From NCBI GenBank assembly GCA_030681365.1, contig JAUXWH010000223.1, positions 1-64,000 of the forward strand: DNA of 64,000 nt, written 5' to 3'. This document shows, piece by piece, positions 9,339 through 20,426 of this stretch. Within the stretch, counting starts at the first letter, position 1; each line of letters opens with the position of its first letter. The stretch is from Bradyrhizobium sp. (lineage in GTDB: Bacteria > Pseudomonadota > Alphaproteobacteria > Rhizobiales > Xanthobacteraceae). The notes under the pieces are model-generated. The model made no database searches, was not told the origin of the DNA, and saw nothing but the letters and a program-made list of their open reading frames with translations. The position numbers and the translations under genes are program-made.

Positions 9339-11840
9339 CTAGGCGGCGTTGAACGCTCTCGGGACCGGCGCGACCACCATTTGCGCAATTTCGGAGGCCC
9401 CTGCCGGACGGCCGAAGTAATAGCCTTGCAGCTCCGTGCACCCTTCCGTGCGCAAGATATCGACCTGTTCCCTGGTTTCGACGCCTTCGGCCGTGGTCGT
9501 CTTGCCGAGGTTGACGGCAAATCGAACCACGGCAAGCGCGATCAGGCGCGCTTCCTCCCCTGCGCCTGACAACTCGTTGACGAAGCTGCGATCGATCTTG
9601 ATCTTGTCGAACGGGAACTTCTGCAGAAAACTCAGGGACGAGTAGCCGGTGCCGAAGTCATCCAGCGCAATTCGCACGCCCAGCGCATGCAATTGACCGA
9701 GTGCGGCGAATACGGCTTCGCTCTCCTGCATGATGACCGTTTCGGTCACCTCCAGCTCAAGCCGGTGCGGAGAAATCCCGGCGGCGGCCAGCGCCCCGAC
9801 GACGACCGCAACCAGGTCCTTGCTCCTGAACTGGGCGGGCGACAGATTTACCGCGATCTTGAGATCGGCCGGCCACGTCGCCGCCTCGGCACACGCGGCT
9901 CTCAGGACCCATTCCCCGAGCGGCACGATCATGCCGGTCTCCTCTGCAATCGGAATGAACTCGGCAGGCAGCACCAGCCCGCGCCGCGGATGATGCCACC
10001 GCAACAACGCCTCGAACCCGCTGATGTCGTCACTCCCGGCATGCACGAACGGCTGGTAGTGAAGTTCGAATTCACCCCTCGCTAGAGCGTCGCGCATATC
10101 CCGTTCGAGATTGCGCCTTGCATGCATGCGCTGATCGAGTTCGGACTCGAAGAAGCGGAACGCGCCGCGTCCACCGTGCTTGGCGGCGTAGAGCGCGAGA
10201 TCCGCGCGTTTCATGATCTCGTCGGAATCGGTTCCATCGCGCGGCGCAATGGCGATGCCGATGCTCGTGCTGGTGGTCAGTTGATGATCACCGAGATCGA
10301 AGGGTTCGCATAGCGATGCCCTGATGCGTTCGGCGAGAGCGGTCGCCTCACCATCCGGATTTGTCACGTAGTCGATGACGGCGAACTCGTCGCCGCCCAG
10401 CCGGGCGATAAAGCCTGTTTCCAGGATGCATCCGCGCAGGCGCACGGCAACGGCCTGCAGCAACCTGTCACCGGCCGGATGTCCGAGCGTGTCGTTGACT
10501 TCCTTGAAGCGATCGAGATCGAGCAGGAGCACCGCCAGGCCGGCCCCTCCGCCGCGCGTCACGGCCAGCGCGCGCTCCAGATGCTCCCTCAGCAATACGC
10601 GGTTGGGCAGATCGGTCAGCGCGTCATGCTGGGCCATATAGGTAATCCTGGCTTCCGACTGCCGTTGCTCGGTGACGTCGAGGTGCGTCGCCACCCAGCC
10701 GCCGCCGGCCATCGGCTGTCGCGTGACGCAAACGAGGCGGCCATTTGCGAATTCATCGACCCGGCTTGAAGCTACGTCGGAAGGTAACGCCTCCAGCGCC
10801 GAAATCAGCTGGTTGGCAGCATGGTCGCTGGTGTCCCCCTTGAGGATGCCATTGGCAATACGATGCCTGATGATTTCACGATGCGGCGTCCCCGCCCTCA
10901 ACAGTTCGGGTGGCAGCCGGTACATCCCGGCATAGCGATCGTTGCATACGACCAGCCGTTTTTCGCCATCGAACATGCACAGGCCCTCGCCCATATTGTT
11001 GATGGCGGTATCCAGCATGAGCTTCTGCAATTGCAGCTCCGTTTGCGAGCCTTCGAGCTGCTGCTGGGTCAGCGAGAGCTGACGAATGATTTCCTCGAAC
11101 CGGTGGGTTCGAGCGGCAAGCCGGCGGTCCGCCAGCACCCCGATGAGGCTCATCCCGAGCACCGACAAAGCCACGCCGGCGATCGCCAAAGCGAGCACGG
11201 CGGGAGAAAGCGATAGCGCGTCGGGCGTCCGCATCGGGTCGGGGGCGATCTCGACCGCGCCCATGGCCGTGAAATGGTGCGAAACAACTGCGAGCGTCAG
11301 GAAGAACGCGGCTACCAACGTTCCCCATCTGTCGTTATTCCGGACCGCGAAAGCGAGCGCCGCGGAACCGAAGATGATACCGAGCGCGATCGATGCCACC
11401 ACGAGATCCACCGACCAGTTCACCCGGCCCGGCACCTCGAGCGCCAACATGCCGAGAAAATGCATGCTGGCAATGCCCGCGCCCAGGATCGCGCCGCCGA
11501 TCGGCGCGCGCCACCGGCCGGGATTGTCGGCGGCGAAGCCAAATCCGATGGACGTCACGATCATCGCCACAGCGAGCGAGAGCCCGAGCAGAACAATGCC
11601 GTAGCCGGTCGGAACGCCGGGCTCGTAGGCGAGCATCGCAATGAAATGCGTCGCCCAGATCCCGTATCCGATCGCGGCCCCGGCGATCGCAATCCAGATC
11701 AGGCGCGTGCGGCCCTGCGATGCGGTCGCGCGACGAAAGATATGAACGGCAACGATGCTTGCAACGAAACACACCAGGCAAGCGAGCAGCACGAGCCGCC
11801 AGTCGTGATCCCCTGTCAGACAGTTGAAGACGCGGAACAT
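9339..11840 (-). CDS. MHYT-GGDEF-EAL diguanylate cyclase/phosphodiesterase
   Basis: MHYT-type motifs THFIAML, MHFLGML, HHFTAMG in the N-terminal membrane domain; RLGGDEF and FEALLRW intact. Confidence 0.9.
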   Translation of the reverse strand: MFRVFNCLTGDHDWRLVLLACLVCFVASIVAVHIFRRATASQGRTRLIWIAIAGAAIGYGIWATHFIAMLAYEPGVPTGYGIVLLGLSLAVAMIVTSIGFGFAADNPGRWRAPIGGAILGAGIASMHFLGMLALEVPGRVNWSVDLVVASIALGIIFGSAALAFAVRNNDRWGTLVAAFFLTLAVVSHHFTAMGAVEIAPDPMRTPDALSLSPAVLALAIAGVALSVLGMSLIGVLADRRLAARTHRFEEIIRQLSLTQQQLEGSQTELQLQKLMLDTAINNMGEGLCMFDGEKRLVVCNDRYAGMYRLPPELLRAGTPHREIIRHRIANGILKGDTSDHAANQLISALEALPSDVASSRVDEFANGRLVCVTRQPMAGGGWVATHLDVTEQRQSEARITYMAQHDALTDLPNRVLLREHLERALAVTRGGGAGLAVLLLDLDRFKEVNDTLGHPAGDRLLQAVAVRLRGCILETGFIARLGGDEFAVIDYVTNPDGEATALAERIRASLCEPFDLGDHQLTTSTSIGIAIAPRDGTDSDEIMKRADLALYAAKHGGRGAFRFFESELDQRMHARRNLERDMRDALARGEFELHYQPFVHAGSDDISGFEALLRWHHPRRGLVLPAEFIPIAEETGMIVPLGEWVLRAACAEAATWPADLKIAVNLSPAQFRSKDLVAVVVGALAAAGISPHRLELEVTETVIMQESEAVFAALGQLHALGVRIALDDFGTGYSSLSFLQKFPFDKIKIDRSFVNELSGAGEEARLIALAVVRFAVNLGKTTTAEGVETREQVDILRTEGCTELQGYYFGRPAGASEIAQMVVAPVPRAFNAA

Positions 11841-12181
11841 GTTATCGATCCAGGCTAGACCCCGCGCCCACTCCTATTCGGTTAGATGCTCTGTCTCGAC
11901 AAATTTTTTGCAACTTCGGGCGCGATGGTTATCGCACCGTCAAGGCTAACGTTTCAAAAGCTATTCGAATCGTCACGACGTTGAGTTCCATCCCGCGCGG
12001 CGACTGTCATCGGACACGGGTTCGCGGGAGCTTGCTGCGCATTGCGGCATCCCCTGGTCGGGCGCTTGCCCGCAAGGCGGCTTCGCCGCGCAGCCCGCCT
12101 CTCTTTATCGGCGGTGAATGTCAGGTTAGGCTCGGCGCGGACTGCCAACCCGTACCCGCAGATCTGCCGAAAGGTCCGTCC

Positions 12182-12487
12182 ATGAGAAATGCATTGGCTT
12201 TGACGACCGCCGCCGTTGTCGCCGCGAGTGCCGCGCCTGCGGCGCAGGCCGGCGAGCCTGGGCCGGTGGTTTTTCCGGTCGTTCCGTACGAGTACGGCGT
12301 GGCGTCGCCCGGCAGGGTTGGATGGTTTCCGTACCGTTGCAGCAACGGTCCGGCCTATAATTTCTATCATGGCGCGTTCTATCCGGAAGTCCCGGCGCTG
12401 CATGACGGCTTCACCTACCGGTCCTATTATCGTTACACTGCCGACCGCAGGATCCCGAAGACGTATCTGTGCGCGCCCCTGGAATAG
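12182..12487 (+). CDS. small secreted Tyr/Pro-rich hypothetical protein
   Basis: Signal peptide MRNALALTTAAVVAASAAPAAQAG then aromatic-rich mature region ending KTYLCAPLE. Confidence 0.55.
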   Translation: MRNALALTTAAVVAASAAPAAQAGEPGPVVFPVVPYEYGVASPGRVGWFPYRCSNGPAYNFYHGAFYPEVPALHDGFTYRSYYRYTADRRIPKTYLCAPLE

Positions 12488-12654
12488 CCGGCGGGCGGGC
12501 CACGCGGCGGCAGCGCCGCGACGGCCGCCGCCGTCTATTGCAATGCGGTGCAACAATCACCACGCGCTATGGAACAAGTGAACCGGATAATTGTTGCCCC
12601 GCGAGGACAATTTTCGAAATCATTGAACGACTTCCAGATCAGGGGGAATGGGCC

Positions 12655-13158
12655 ATGCGCGTCAGGATCCTCGCATTGTCGGCCATGGGCATCCTCTTGG
12701 GCATCCTCGTTGGCGCGGATGCCGCCATTGCCGGTCCAAGCACGACCCCTCGCGCTGTCACGACAGCCGCCGATCCGGCCGCGCTCTCCGACGAAGCAAC
12801 CCGGGAAACCGAGAATCAGATCGGTCTGAACAAGCAAAAGCGCCGCGACGTGCAGCGCCGGCTCATCCGCCTCGGCTTCGGTACCAGAGCCAACGGCAGG
12901 TTCGACGAGAAAACCCGCGCCGTCATCCTGCGCTGGCAGGCGGCGCGCGACTATCCCGCCACCGGCTTCCTCAACGCGGCACAACATCAGGCGCTGCTGA
13001 GCGAGTCCGCCGCAGCGGCGCAGGCCAAGGTCAATGATCGCCCGCCGCGCCGTCGCAGCGCTCGTCATCACCGCGGTGGCGGTCCGATCGCCGCGATCGG
13101 CGGCGCCGTGGGCGGCGTCGTAGGCGGCGTGGTGGGCGGCGTGTTCGGACGCCGGTGA
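12655..13158 (+). CDS. peptidoglycan-binding-domain protein with Gly-rich C-terminus
   Basis: Signal peptide; RRDVQRRLIRLGFGTRANGRFDEKTRAVILRWQAARDYPATGFLNAAQ (PG_binding_1); C-terminal GGAVGGVVGGVVGGVFGRR. Confidence 0.75.
   Translation: MRVRILALSAMGILLGILVGADAAIAGPSTTPRAVTTAADPAALSDEATRETENQIGLNKQKRRDVQRRLIRLGFGTRANGRFDEKTRAVILRWQAARDYPATGFLNAAQHQALLSESAAAAQAKVNDRPPRRRSARHHRGGGPIAAIGGAVGGVVGGVVGGVFGRR
13108..13143 (+). repeat. 3 x 12-bp in-frame tandem repeat encoding VGGV
   Basis: GTGGGCGGCGTC / GTAGGCGGCGTG / GTGGGCGGCGTG. Confidence 0.8.
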
Positions 13159-13419
13159 TACGCCATCCACTCCGCGAGGTCGCGCAGGCGCAGCCGGATC
13201 ACCCGATGTAACACGCCCGACACGCCAAAGTGATGGACGGCGTGACCGGAAAATCCCCCGAAGGCCGCGCAGACGAGCCTTTTTCGACATCGAGCGCGAT
13301 CGTGTTGGCTCAAATGGCTCGAAAGCGGCCATTCTGGCCCTCACGCCTTTTGCGACCCAGCCTTATCCCACGGCCGCGGGCAATTACCGCAACAAGCCGT
13401 TTGGAAAAGGTTGAGAATT

Positions 13420-14466
13420 ATGATGATCGATAATCAAAAACTCGAGCAATTGCTCGGCACCGTCGTGAACGAACTCGGCGCGGCATCCAACGCCGCGCTC
13501 GTCATCATCGGCGACAAGCTGGGACTGTTTCGCGCGCTGGCCGCCGGCGACATGACATCGACCGCGCTTGCCGAAAAGACCGGCACGCATGAGCGCTATG
13601 TGCGCGAATGGCTGTCGTCGCAGGCGGCGTCGGGCTTCGTTACCTACAATGCCGCGACCGGCACCTTCTCGATGAGCCCCGAGCAGGCGGCCGTGTTCGC
13701 GATCGAGGACAGCCCGGTGCACATGGCCGGCGGCTTTTATCCGCTGAGCGCCATCTATTGCGACGAGCCGAGGCTCACCGAAGTGTTCAAGACCGGCAAG
13801 GGCGTCGGCTGGGGCGAGTACTGCAATTGCCTGTTCTGCGGCGTCGAGCGCTTCTTCCGGCCGGGCTACAAAACCCATCTGGTGGCCGACTGGTTGCCGG
13901 CGCTCGACGGCGTGGTCGCCAAGCTCGAACGCGGCGCGAGGGTGGCGGACGTCGGCTGCGGTCACGGCGTATCCACCATGCTGATGGCGGATGCGTTTCC
14001 GAACTCGGAGTTCGTCGGCATCGACTTTCACGAAGCTTCGGTCGCGCATGCCACCAGGCACGCGGGCACCATGCGCAACGTGCGCTTCGAAGCCGCGCGC
14101 GCGCAGGACTTCAAAGGCTCCGGCTACGACCTTGTGACGATTTTCGACGCGCTTCACGACATGGGCGACCCCGTCGGCGCAGTCGCGCATATCCGCGACA
14201 GCCTGAACACCGACGGCACGCTGATGCTGGTGGAGCCGATGGCCGGCGACCGGCTGGAGGACAATCTCAATCCGGTGGGACGGATCTTCTATGCCTCGTC
14301 CACCAACATCTGCGTGCCGACATCGCTCAATCAGGAAGTCGGCGCGGCGCTCGGCGCGCAGGCCGGCGAGAAACGGCTGAGCGAGGTGATCCGCCAGGGC
14401 GGTTTTGGCCGGGTGAGAAAAGCCACGGCGACGCCGTTCAACATGGTTCTCGAAGCGCGAGTCTGA
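13420..14466 (+). CDS. class I SAM-dependent methyltransferase with N-terminal winged-helix domain
   Basis: ADVGCGHGVSTMLMADAFPNSEFVGIDFHE (SAM motif I); N-terminal LAEKTGTHERYVREWLSSQAASG HTH-like. Confidence 0.85.
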   Translation: MMIDNQKLEQLLGTVVNELGAASNAALVIIGDKLGLFRALAAGDMTSTALAEKTGTHERYVREWLSSQAASGFVTYNAATGTFSMSPEQAAVFAIEDSPVHMAGGFYPLSAIYCDEPRLTEVFKTGKGVGWGEYCNCLFCGVERFFRPGYKTHLVADWLPALDGVVAKLERGARVADVGCGHGVSTMLMADAFPNSEFVGIDFHEASVAHATRHAGTMRNVRFEAARAQDFKGSGYDLVTIFDALHDMGDPVGAVAHIRDSLNTDGTLMLVEPMAGDRLEDNLNPVGRIFYASSTNICVPTSLNQEVGAALGAQAGEKRLSEVIRQGGFGRVRKATATPFNMVLEARV

Positions 14467-14477
14467 CCCATCCCCCC

Positions 14478-14503
14478 GGGGCCGGCTGGGGAGAGCCGGC
14501 CCC
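14478..14503 (+). terminator. strong hairpin downstream of methyltransferase gene (possible terminator, no U-tract)
   Basis: GGGGCCGGCT-GGGGAG-AGCCGGCCCC, 10-bp perfect stem, 11 nt after the stop codon. Confidence 0.5.
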
Positions 14504-14732
14504 CATCATTGAAGTTGATGCCATGATCATTCATTTTATTCATTGCAATTCCGATACAATGCGCACTGGATCGCTGCTGTTCCTCGTTGGCCTGCGCGCC
14601 CGCTGGATGCGAATCCACGGTGCCTTGTCGCACCGGATCAACCGCCACTTTGCCCGCCGCCTGCGTCAGCGCACGGTATATTTCCGCTTGCTCGGGTGCC
14701 GGGCGGCCGGCCATGGGACACCATCGAGGACG

Positions 14733-17408
14733 CTAACCGAGCCCCTTGGTGGAGGAAACGCGCGGTGAAGGCCTGGCCGGCGACTGCGCCAGCGAAGGTG
14801 CCAGGGATTTGCCGACGATCCGCAGCATCGCGCTGGCTCGGCTGGCGCTATGCTCGAGCAGCCAGCGCCCGAGCGCGGGCGGCGACAGCGCCGGGGCGTA
14901 GAGAAATCCCTGAACCACGTCGCATCCGAGTTCCGCCAGCCAGGTTCGCTGCCCTTCGGTTTCCACGCCTTCGGCGACGACGGTGAGGTGCAGGCTCTGG
15001 CCGACGCGCACCACGGCGGTAACGATCGCTCGCGCGCCGGGGTCGCTCTCGACATCCCGCATGAAACTGCGGTCGATCTTCAACTCGCGAATGGGCAAAT
15101 GCGCCAGCCGGCTGAGGCTCGAATAACCGGTGCCGAAATCGTCCAGTGACAATCCCACGCCGAGTTCGCGGAGGGCATTCATCGTCTCGATCGCCACCGA
15201 GCGCTCGTTCAGAAACAGGCTTTCGGTAATCTCGAGCACGAGCACTTCCGGCGGCAGCCCATGCTCCGCAAGGATCCCGGCGACCACCGATGCGAGGTTC
15301 GGATTCTGGAAACTGATGGGCGACAGGTTGACCGACACGCAGGGAATATCCAGCCCCGCATCGCGCCACTCCGCCATTTGCCGGCAGGCCTCTCGCATCG
15401 CCCACAGGCCGATCTGCTCGATCAGTCCGCACTCCTCGGCCAGCGGAATGAATTTCGCGGGCGAGACCTCGCCGAGCACCGGGTCGTGCCAGCGCGCCAG
15501 CGCTTCCACCCCGTGGATGGCGCCATCCCCGGTGCGGATTTGCGGTTGATAGTGCAGCTTCAGGGCATCGTTTGCGATCGCGCCGCGCAGCGCCGCGCTG
15601 TGGGCCAGCCGCTGCTCGGCGAGCCTGTCCATGTCCGCGCTGAAGAAGCGATAGGTGGAACGGCCCGCCCGCTTGGCCTTGTACATGGCCGCGTCGGCCT
15701 GCTGGATCAACGTATCGATGTCGGTCGCGTTATCGGGATAGATGCTGATGCCCATGCTGGCGGAAATCGACACCTGCCGGGTCCCGATCCGCAGCGGCAT
15801 CAGCAGGCCGTCGGTAATGCGCGACGCGACCGTTGAGGCTTCGGCCGCGTCACGGTTCGGCAGCACGATCACGAATTCGTCGCCCCCCAGACGCCCCAGC
15901 ATGTCCCCCGGCTGAATCTGCGCACGCAGGCGTCGGGCAAACTCGATCAGCAATTCATCGCCGGCCGAATGTCCGAGCGTGTCGTTGACGTCCTTGAAAT
16001 TATCGACATCGAGGAACGCCAGCGCAACGTGCCTTCCGGCGGGGCAGGCCGAGGTCGCTTCCGAGATCAGGTCGCGCAGGCGCGCGCGGTTCGGCAGGCC
16101 GGTCAACGTATCGTAATAGGCGAGCCGCGCGATCTGGTCCCGTGCTTCCTTGCGTTCGATCGCCAGCGCGCCGAGATGTACGCAGGCGTCGACAATACGT
16201 TGATGCCAGCGGCTCGGCGAGCGGCATTCCCTGAAATAGAAGGCGAAGGTTCCGATCACGCGGCCGTCCTCGCCCTTGATGGGCGTGGACCAGCATGCGC
16301 GCAAGCCGACCTCGAGCGGGCGCTTCTTGAACGGCTGCCAGCGTGGGTCGGTATCGATATCGATCGCCAGCACCGCCTCGCCGTAAAACGCCGCGGATCC
16401 GCAGGAGCCGATGTCCGGACCTATCGCGACGCCATCCAGCGCCCTTGAATAGTCTTCGGGAAGGCTGGGATCGCCCAGCGGGTGAATCACGCCGCCAGCG
16501 TCGATGTGGAGCAGCGAGGACACGACATCGGGCGCGATTTCCTCGACACGCCGGCAAAGCCGGTCGGCGATATCGGTGATGTCGAGTTCATCGGCCAGCG
16601 CGCTCATGATCAACTGCTGCAGCGACCGCAACTGCCTGGTCTCGCTGATATCGCTCAGCAACGCGAACATCTGCCTGACCCGCCCGCGACCGTCCCGGAA
16701 CGCCTTGACGTTGGCCGAAACCCAGACTTCGTCGCCGTGCTTGTCGTAGACGAGGATTTCCTCCTCGCCGCCGCTCTCCTCGCCGATCCAGTGCCGCAAC
16801 CTCGCCAGCGTCCTGCGATCGGTATGGCGGCCCACGATCAGTTCGTTCGCTCGCCGCCCCTGCGCCTCCTCGAGCGAGTACCCGAACAGTCCTGTAAACG
16901 CGGCGTTGATATAGACGATCCTCAACTCGTGATCGGTGACGACCACCGCGCGGTTGGTCCTGTCGGCGACCGCATTGAGCAGCGCCACCCTTTCCCGGCG
17001 TTCGACCTCCGTGGTGATGTCCCGGACGAAGGCGATGGTGCGTCGCCGGCCACCGACCTCGATCGGCGAGAGCGACAGCGCGGCACGAAGCCGTCTGCCG
17101 TCCTTGCGCGCGATCCTGATCTCGCAGCCGGCTGCCTGGATGCCGTTGGCGCCGTCCACCTGACCACCCGAGGCCGGCATCGCAGTATCATGCCCCGGAC
17201 GCTCGCCCAATTCCTTGAGCCCCAGACGACTCACATGATCGCCGACCACTTCCGCGCGATCCAGCCCCCAGATGTGTTCGGCCGCCGCGTTGAAATAGCT
17301 CACCCGAAGATCGCTATCGACGATCACCACGGCATCGTTCGACCGCTCCAGCGCGGCCAGCAGGACATCCGGGGTTTCGACCAAAGGGTAATCGCGCGTG
17401 CTCATCAT
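14733..17408 (-). CDS. PAS-PAS-GAF-GGDEF-EAL signalling protein
   Basis: Two PAS segments, GAF-like region (SCGSAAFYGEAVLAIDIDTDPRWQPFK), RLGGDEFVIVL, VEALARW. Confidence 0.9.
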   Translation of the reverse strand: MMSTRDYPLVETPDVLLAALERSNDAVVIVDSDLRVSYFNAAAEHIWGLDRAEVVGDHVSRLGLKELGERPGHDTAMPASGGQVDGANGIQAAGCEIRIARKDGRRLRAALSLSPIEVGGRRRTIAFVRDITTEVERRERVALLNAVADRTNRAVVVTDHELRIVYINAAFTGLFGYSLEEAQGRRANELIVGRHTDRRTLARLRHWIGEESGGEEEILVYDKHGDEVWVSANVKAFRDGRGRVRQMFALLSDISETRQLRSLQQLIMSALADELDITDIADRLCRRVEEIAPDVVSSLLHIDAGGVIHPLGDPSLPEDYSRALDGVAIGPDIGSCGSAAFYGEAVLAIDIDTDPRWQPFKKRPLEVGLRACWSTPIKGEDGRVIGTFAFYFRECRSPSRWHQRIVDACVHLGALAIERKEARDQIARLAYYDTLTGLPNRARLRDLISEATSACPAGRHVALAFLDVDNFKDVNDTLGHSAGDELLIEFARRLRAQIQPGDMLGRLGGDEFVIVLPNRDAAEASTVASRITDGLLMPLRIGTRQVSISASMGISIYPDNATDIDTLIQQADAAMYKAKRAGRSTYRFFSADMDRLAEQRLAHSAALRGAIANDALKLHYQPQIRTGDGAIHGVEALARWHDPVLGEVSPAKFIPLAEECGLIEQIGLWAMREACRQMAEWRDAGLDIPCVSVNLSPISFQNPNLASVVAGILAEHGLPPEVLVLEITESLFLNERSVAIETMNALRELGVGLSLDDFGTGYSSLSRLAHLPIRELKIDRSFMRDVESDPGARAIVTAVVRVGQSLHLTVVAEGVETEGQRTWLAELGCDVVQGFLYAPALSPPALGRWLLEHSASRASAMLRIVGKSLAPSLAQSPARPSPRVSSTKGLG

Positions 17409-17679
17409 CCAATCCTGGCGTCTTCCTCAACCCATCGCGACCTGAGCCCGTTGAGAGAGGCAATTGGTGAAAAGCGTATGGTCCTTGAGGTGTTGAAATG
17501 GTTGTTCGATCCGGTTCCGTCAGGCGGAAAGAGATCACGCTTAAGAATTGGTTACCGGCGCCGCCGTCCGGCAATGGCCGGGACCGCCACCGCGTCGATT
17601 TCCCGCGAATCGGGAGAATCCTCGAGCAGTCGCCATGCTCCCTGCCTCCTGCAGTTCGGGCCGATCGTCCAGCGGGCCT

Positions 17680-18306
17680 CTACTTCTTCTTGCGCGCGGC
17701 CGTCCGCGCATCGGCGATGGCCTGTTTGAAGCCCGCCGCATCCAGCACCCCGGGCACCCTGAATGTGCCGACAATGAACGCAGGCGTCCCTTGAAATCCG
17801 ATTGCCTCGGCCTGCTCATTGTTGCGGACCAACAGGGCCTCGATGGCGGGCTTATGCGTCTCCATGTCCCTGATAGCTCGATCGACATCGATGCCGGCGT
17901 CTCCAAGCAATTTTCGAACGACGTCTTCGCTCAGTTTCGTGCTGGCCCCGATCAACGCCGCGTGCGCCTCGTGGTACTTGTCCTGGTATTTGGACGCGAG
18001 AACCATCCTGGCCGCATATTGCGACGCTCCGCCAAAGATCGGCCAGTCCTTCATCACGATGCGCAGCATGCCGTCCTCGCTGGCGAGCTTGACCAGTACG
18101 GGAGCGACCTTCTTGCAGTAGGGACACTGGTAGTCGAAATATTCGACGATGGTGATGTCGCCCTGTGGATTGCCGATCGACGGAACATCGGGGTCACGGA
18201 GCACGCTTTCCCGGAAGGCGTCCGCGCTCTCGCTTTGCGCCCCCGGCGCAAAGCTGACGAGCGCTGCAAGCGACAGCGTGAATGCGGCGATGATGGATTT
18301 CTTCAT
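17680..18306 (-). CDS. DsbA-family thiol:disulfide interchange protein (ScsC-like)
   Basis: Signal peptide; EYFDYQCPYCKKVAPVL (CPYC active site); cis-Pro region GFQGTPAFIVG. Confidence 0.85.
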   Translation of the reverse strand: MKKSIIAAFTLSLAALVSFAPGAQSESADAFRESVLRDPDVPSIGNPQGDITIVEYFDYQCPYCKKVAPVLVKLASEDGMLRIVMKDWPIFGGASQYAARMVLASKYQDKYHEAHAALIGASTKLSEDVVRKLLGDAGIDVDRAIRDMETHKPAIEALLVRNNEQAEAIGFQGTPAFIVGTFRVPGVLDAAGFKQAIADARTAARKKK

Positions 18307-20426
18307 GGTGTAACCTGTTTCTGCTGAGGGTTGTTCGAGGCCGCCGTGGCGGCGTCGAACGCTGCCGATACGGTCGAGGATGAGAGAAGTTCCGGCAGGG
18401 CGATGCCGTCGCGGGCTGCCGGGCCATAGACGATGTTGAACGGAATCCCGAAGCGCCCGTGCTCACGCATGAACCCCGCGATTTCGTCGTCCGGCCTGGT
18501 CCAGTCGGCCCGCATCGGCACGACATCCGCAGCTAGCCGTCCTGCAACCTCTTGCCGGTCGATGACGAGAGCCTTGTTGATCTTGCAGGTGATGCACCAG
18601 TCCGCCGTGACGTCGACGAATACGGTGCGCCCGGCGCCGACCAGCGTTCGCAGCTCGTTGCTGGAGAACGTGCGCCAGGGTATTTCGGTCCGGTCCTGCG
18701 TTTGCGACAGCGGCACGATGGCAGCAAGCACGGCGGCGATGATCGCCATCGCCGCCGTCGTTACTGCTATCTTTCTTGCAACGACGCCCTTCGACAGACC
18801 GAGGATGACGAATCCCAGCGCCAGGGCAGCGCCAAGCGAAATCGCGGGCAGCCGCCCCGACACTTCGCCAAGCACCAGCAACAACCAGCCCGCCGTCGCC
18901 AGCAGCGCTACGCCAAAGAACCCTTTGACATAGGCCAGCCAGGAGCCGGGTCGCGGGATGACTCTCGTCAGCGCGGGAAAAGCCGCCACCACCAGATAAG
19001 GCGACGCCATGCCGATGCCGAGAGCAGAAAATATCGCAAATATCTCGGCGGTTCCCTGCGACAGCGCGAAACCCACGGCGGTCCCGACGAGCGGCGCCGA
19101 ACAGGGAGTTGCGAGCAGCGTCGCCACGAAGCCGCTCCAGAAGTGCGACGCCGTCGATGTCCCACCTGCGATACCGGTGACCCGGGTGAGAAAGCCCGAG
19201 GATACCGCGAGGTGAAACAGCCCGAACTGGCTCGCTGCGAACAGGGACAGGACAATCGCCATGCCGCCCAGAAACAGCGGCTGCTGAAACTGGATTCCCC
19301 ATCCGACGCTGGCGCCGGCCCACTTCATGCCGGCAAGTACGCCCGCCAGCAGCAGAAAGGACACCACGATGCCGGCGGCCGAGGCTGCAAATCCCTTGCG
19401 AACCTGGCCACGATCACTGGTCCCGCCGTGAACGAACGAAAGCAGTTTCAACGACAGCACCGGAAACACGCAGGGCATCAGGTTCAGAATGAACCCGCCG
19501 GCCAGCGCTATGCCGATCAAAGCGAGCATGCCGGCCGAAGCAACCAGCGGCGGCGGCGTCCCCGAATCATTTGCTGCTCCTGTGTTTGCCAGCGGCGCGG
19601 GCGACACCGCCAGCACGGCTGCGTCGCCGGAAACGACGGTTGCGGTCACCGCGCGCGAGCGAAGGCTCTCGGCGGTCTCGCCGGGCAGGTTCACGATCAA
19701 GGTCGCCCGGTTGCCTGGATCGAATGTCACGATCGGCCTGTCACCGCTGACCGGCGGATCGCTGTCGACGAAGACATCCGGCTCGAGCAGCGGCCTGGTC
19801 GACGCGACCTCGATTCGCAGCGATGCCGGCCCGCTCAGAGATCGCGCGACCGAAACAACCGACAGCACATTGGATGTGGCCAGCGGCACCTTGGCGCGCC
19901 ATGCATTGATGACGGTCGGGGAGTCGCCGCCGACGCCCGGCTGGATCGTGGCAGCGAGCGTGCGCTCCTCGCGAACACAGATGGTGCTGCAGGCGTAGAC
20001 CGCGAGTTTCAGGCCGATGCGCGTCTCGATGGCTGGATCCCGAACCTTGATCCTGACGGGGAACAGCACTTCCCAGGTGTACCCTACCGTTTCGAATCCG
20101 AGGATCGACAGCCTGGATGGTGCGGGCCAGTTCACCTCCGCGTCGACGATATTCGACGAGCCGGACCAATCGAACTCGGTAGGAAGGCCGGCGTCCCCCG
20201 GCGATTTCCAGTAGGTTTTCCAGCCCTCTCCAAGGTTCAGACGGACGCCGATCCAGAACTCCCGGCCGCCGGCTTTGGAATCACCTGTCACAAGGCTGGC
20301 CTGGATATTAGGCTTCTGGATATCAAGCTCTTGGGCTGCCGCCTGCGGGAGGGACTGGCCCTGGGCGCCAGCGACCGTCGACATCAAAATGAGCGCGCCC
20401 ATCGCGCGTAGCCAGAAACGCATCAT
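18303..20426 (-). CDS. ScsB/DsbD-like protein-disulfide reductase
   Basis: N-terminal DsbD/ScsB-type periplasmic domain, polytopic centre, C-terminal thioredoxin-like domain [20 protein letters not shown]. Confidence 0.85.
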   Translation of the reverse strand: MMRFWLRAMGALILMSTVAGAQGQSLPQAAAQELDIQKPNIQASLVTGDSKAGGREFWIGVRLNLGEGWKTYWKSPGDAGLPTEFDWSGSSNIVDAEVNWPAPSRLSILGFETVGYTWEVLFPVRIKVRDPAIETRIGLKLAVYACSTICVREERTLAATIQPGVGGDSPTVINAWRAKVPLATSNVLSVVSVARSLSGPASLRIEVASTRPLLEPDVFVDSDPPVSGDRPIVTFDPGNRATLIVNLPGETAESLRSRAVTATVVSGDAAVLAVSPAPLANTGAANDSGTPPPLVASAGMLALIGIALAGGFILNLMPCVFPVLSLKLLSFVHGGTSDRGQVRKGFAASAAGIVVSFLLLAGVLAGMKWAGASVGWGIQFQQPLFLGGMAIVLSLFAASQFGLFHLAVSSGFLTRVTGIAGGTSTASHFWSGFVATLLATPCSAPLVGTAVGFALSQGTAEIFAIFSALGIGMASPYLVVAAFPALTRVIPRPGSWLAYVKGFFGVALLATAGWLLLVLGEVSGRLPAISLGAALALGFVILGLSKGVVARKIAVTTAAMAIIAAVLAAIVPLSQTQDRTEIPWRTFSSNELRTLVGAGRTVFVDVTADWCITCKINKALVIDRQEVAGRLAADVVPMRADWTRPDDEIAGFMREHGRFGIPFNIVYGPAARDGIALPELLSSSTVSAAFDAATAASNNPQQKQVTP

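Noticed and set aside
18552-20411. 619-aa plus-strand ORF
   Set aside because: Antisense shadow of the ScsB-like gene
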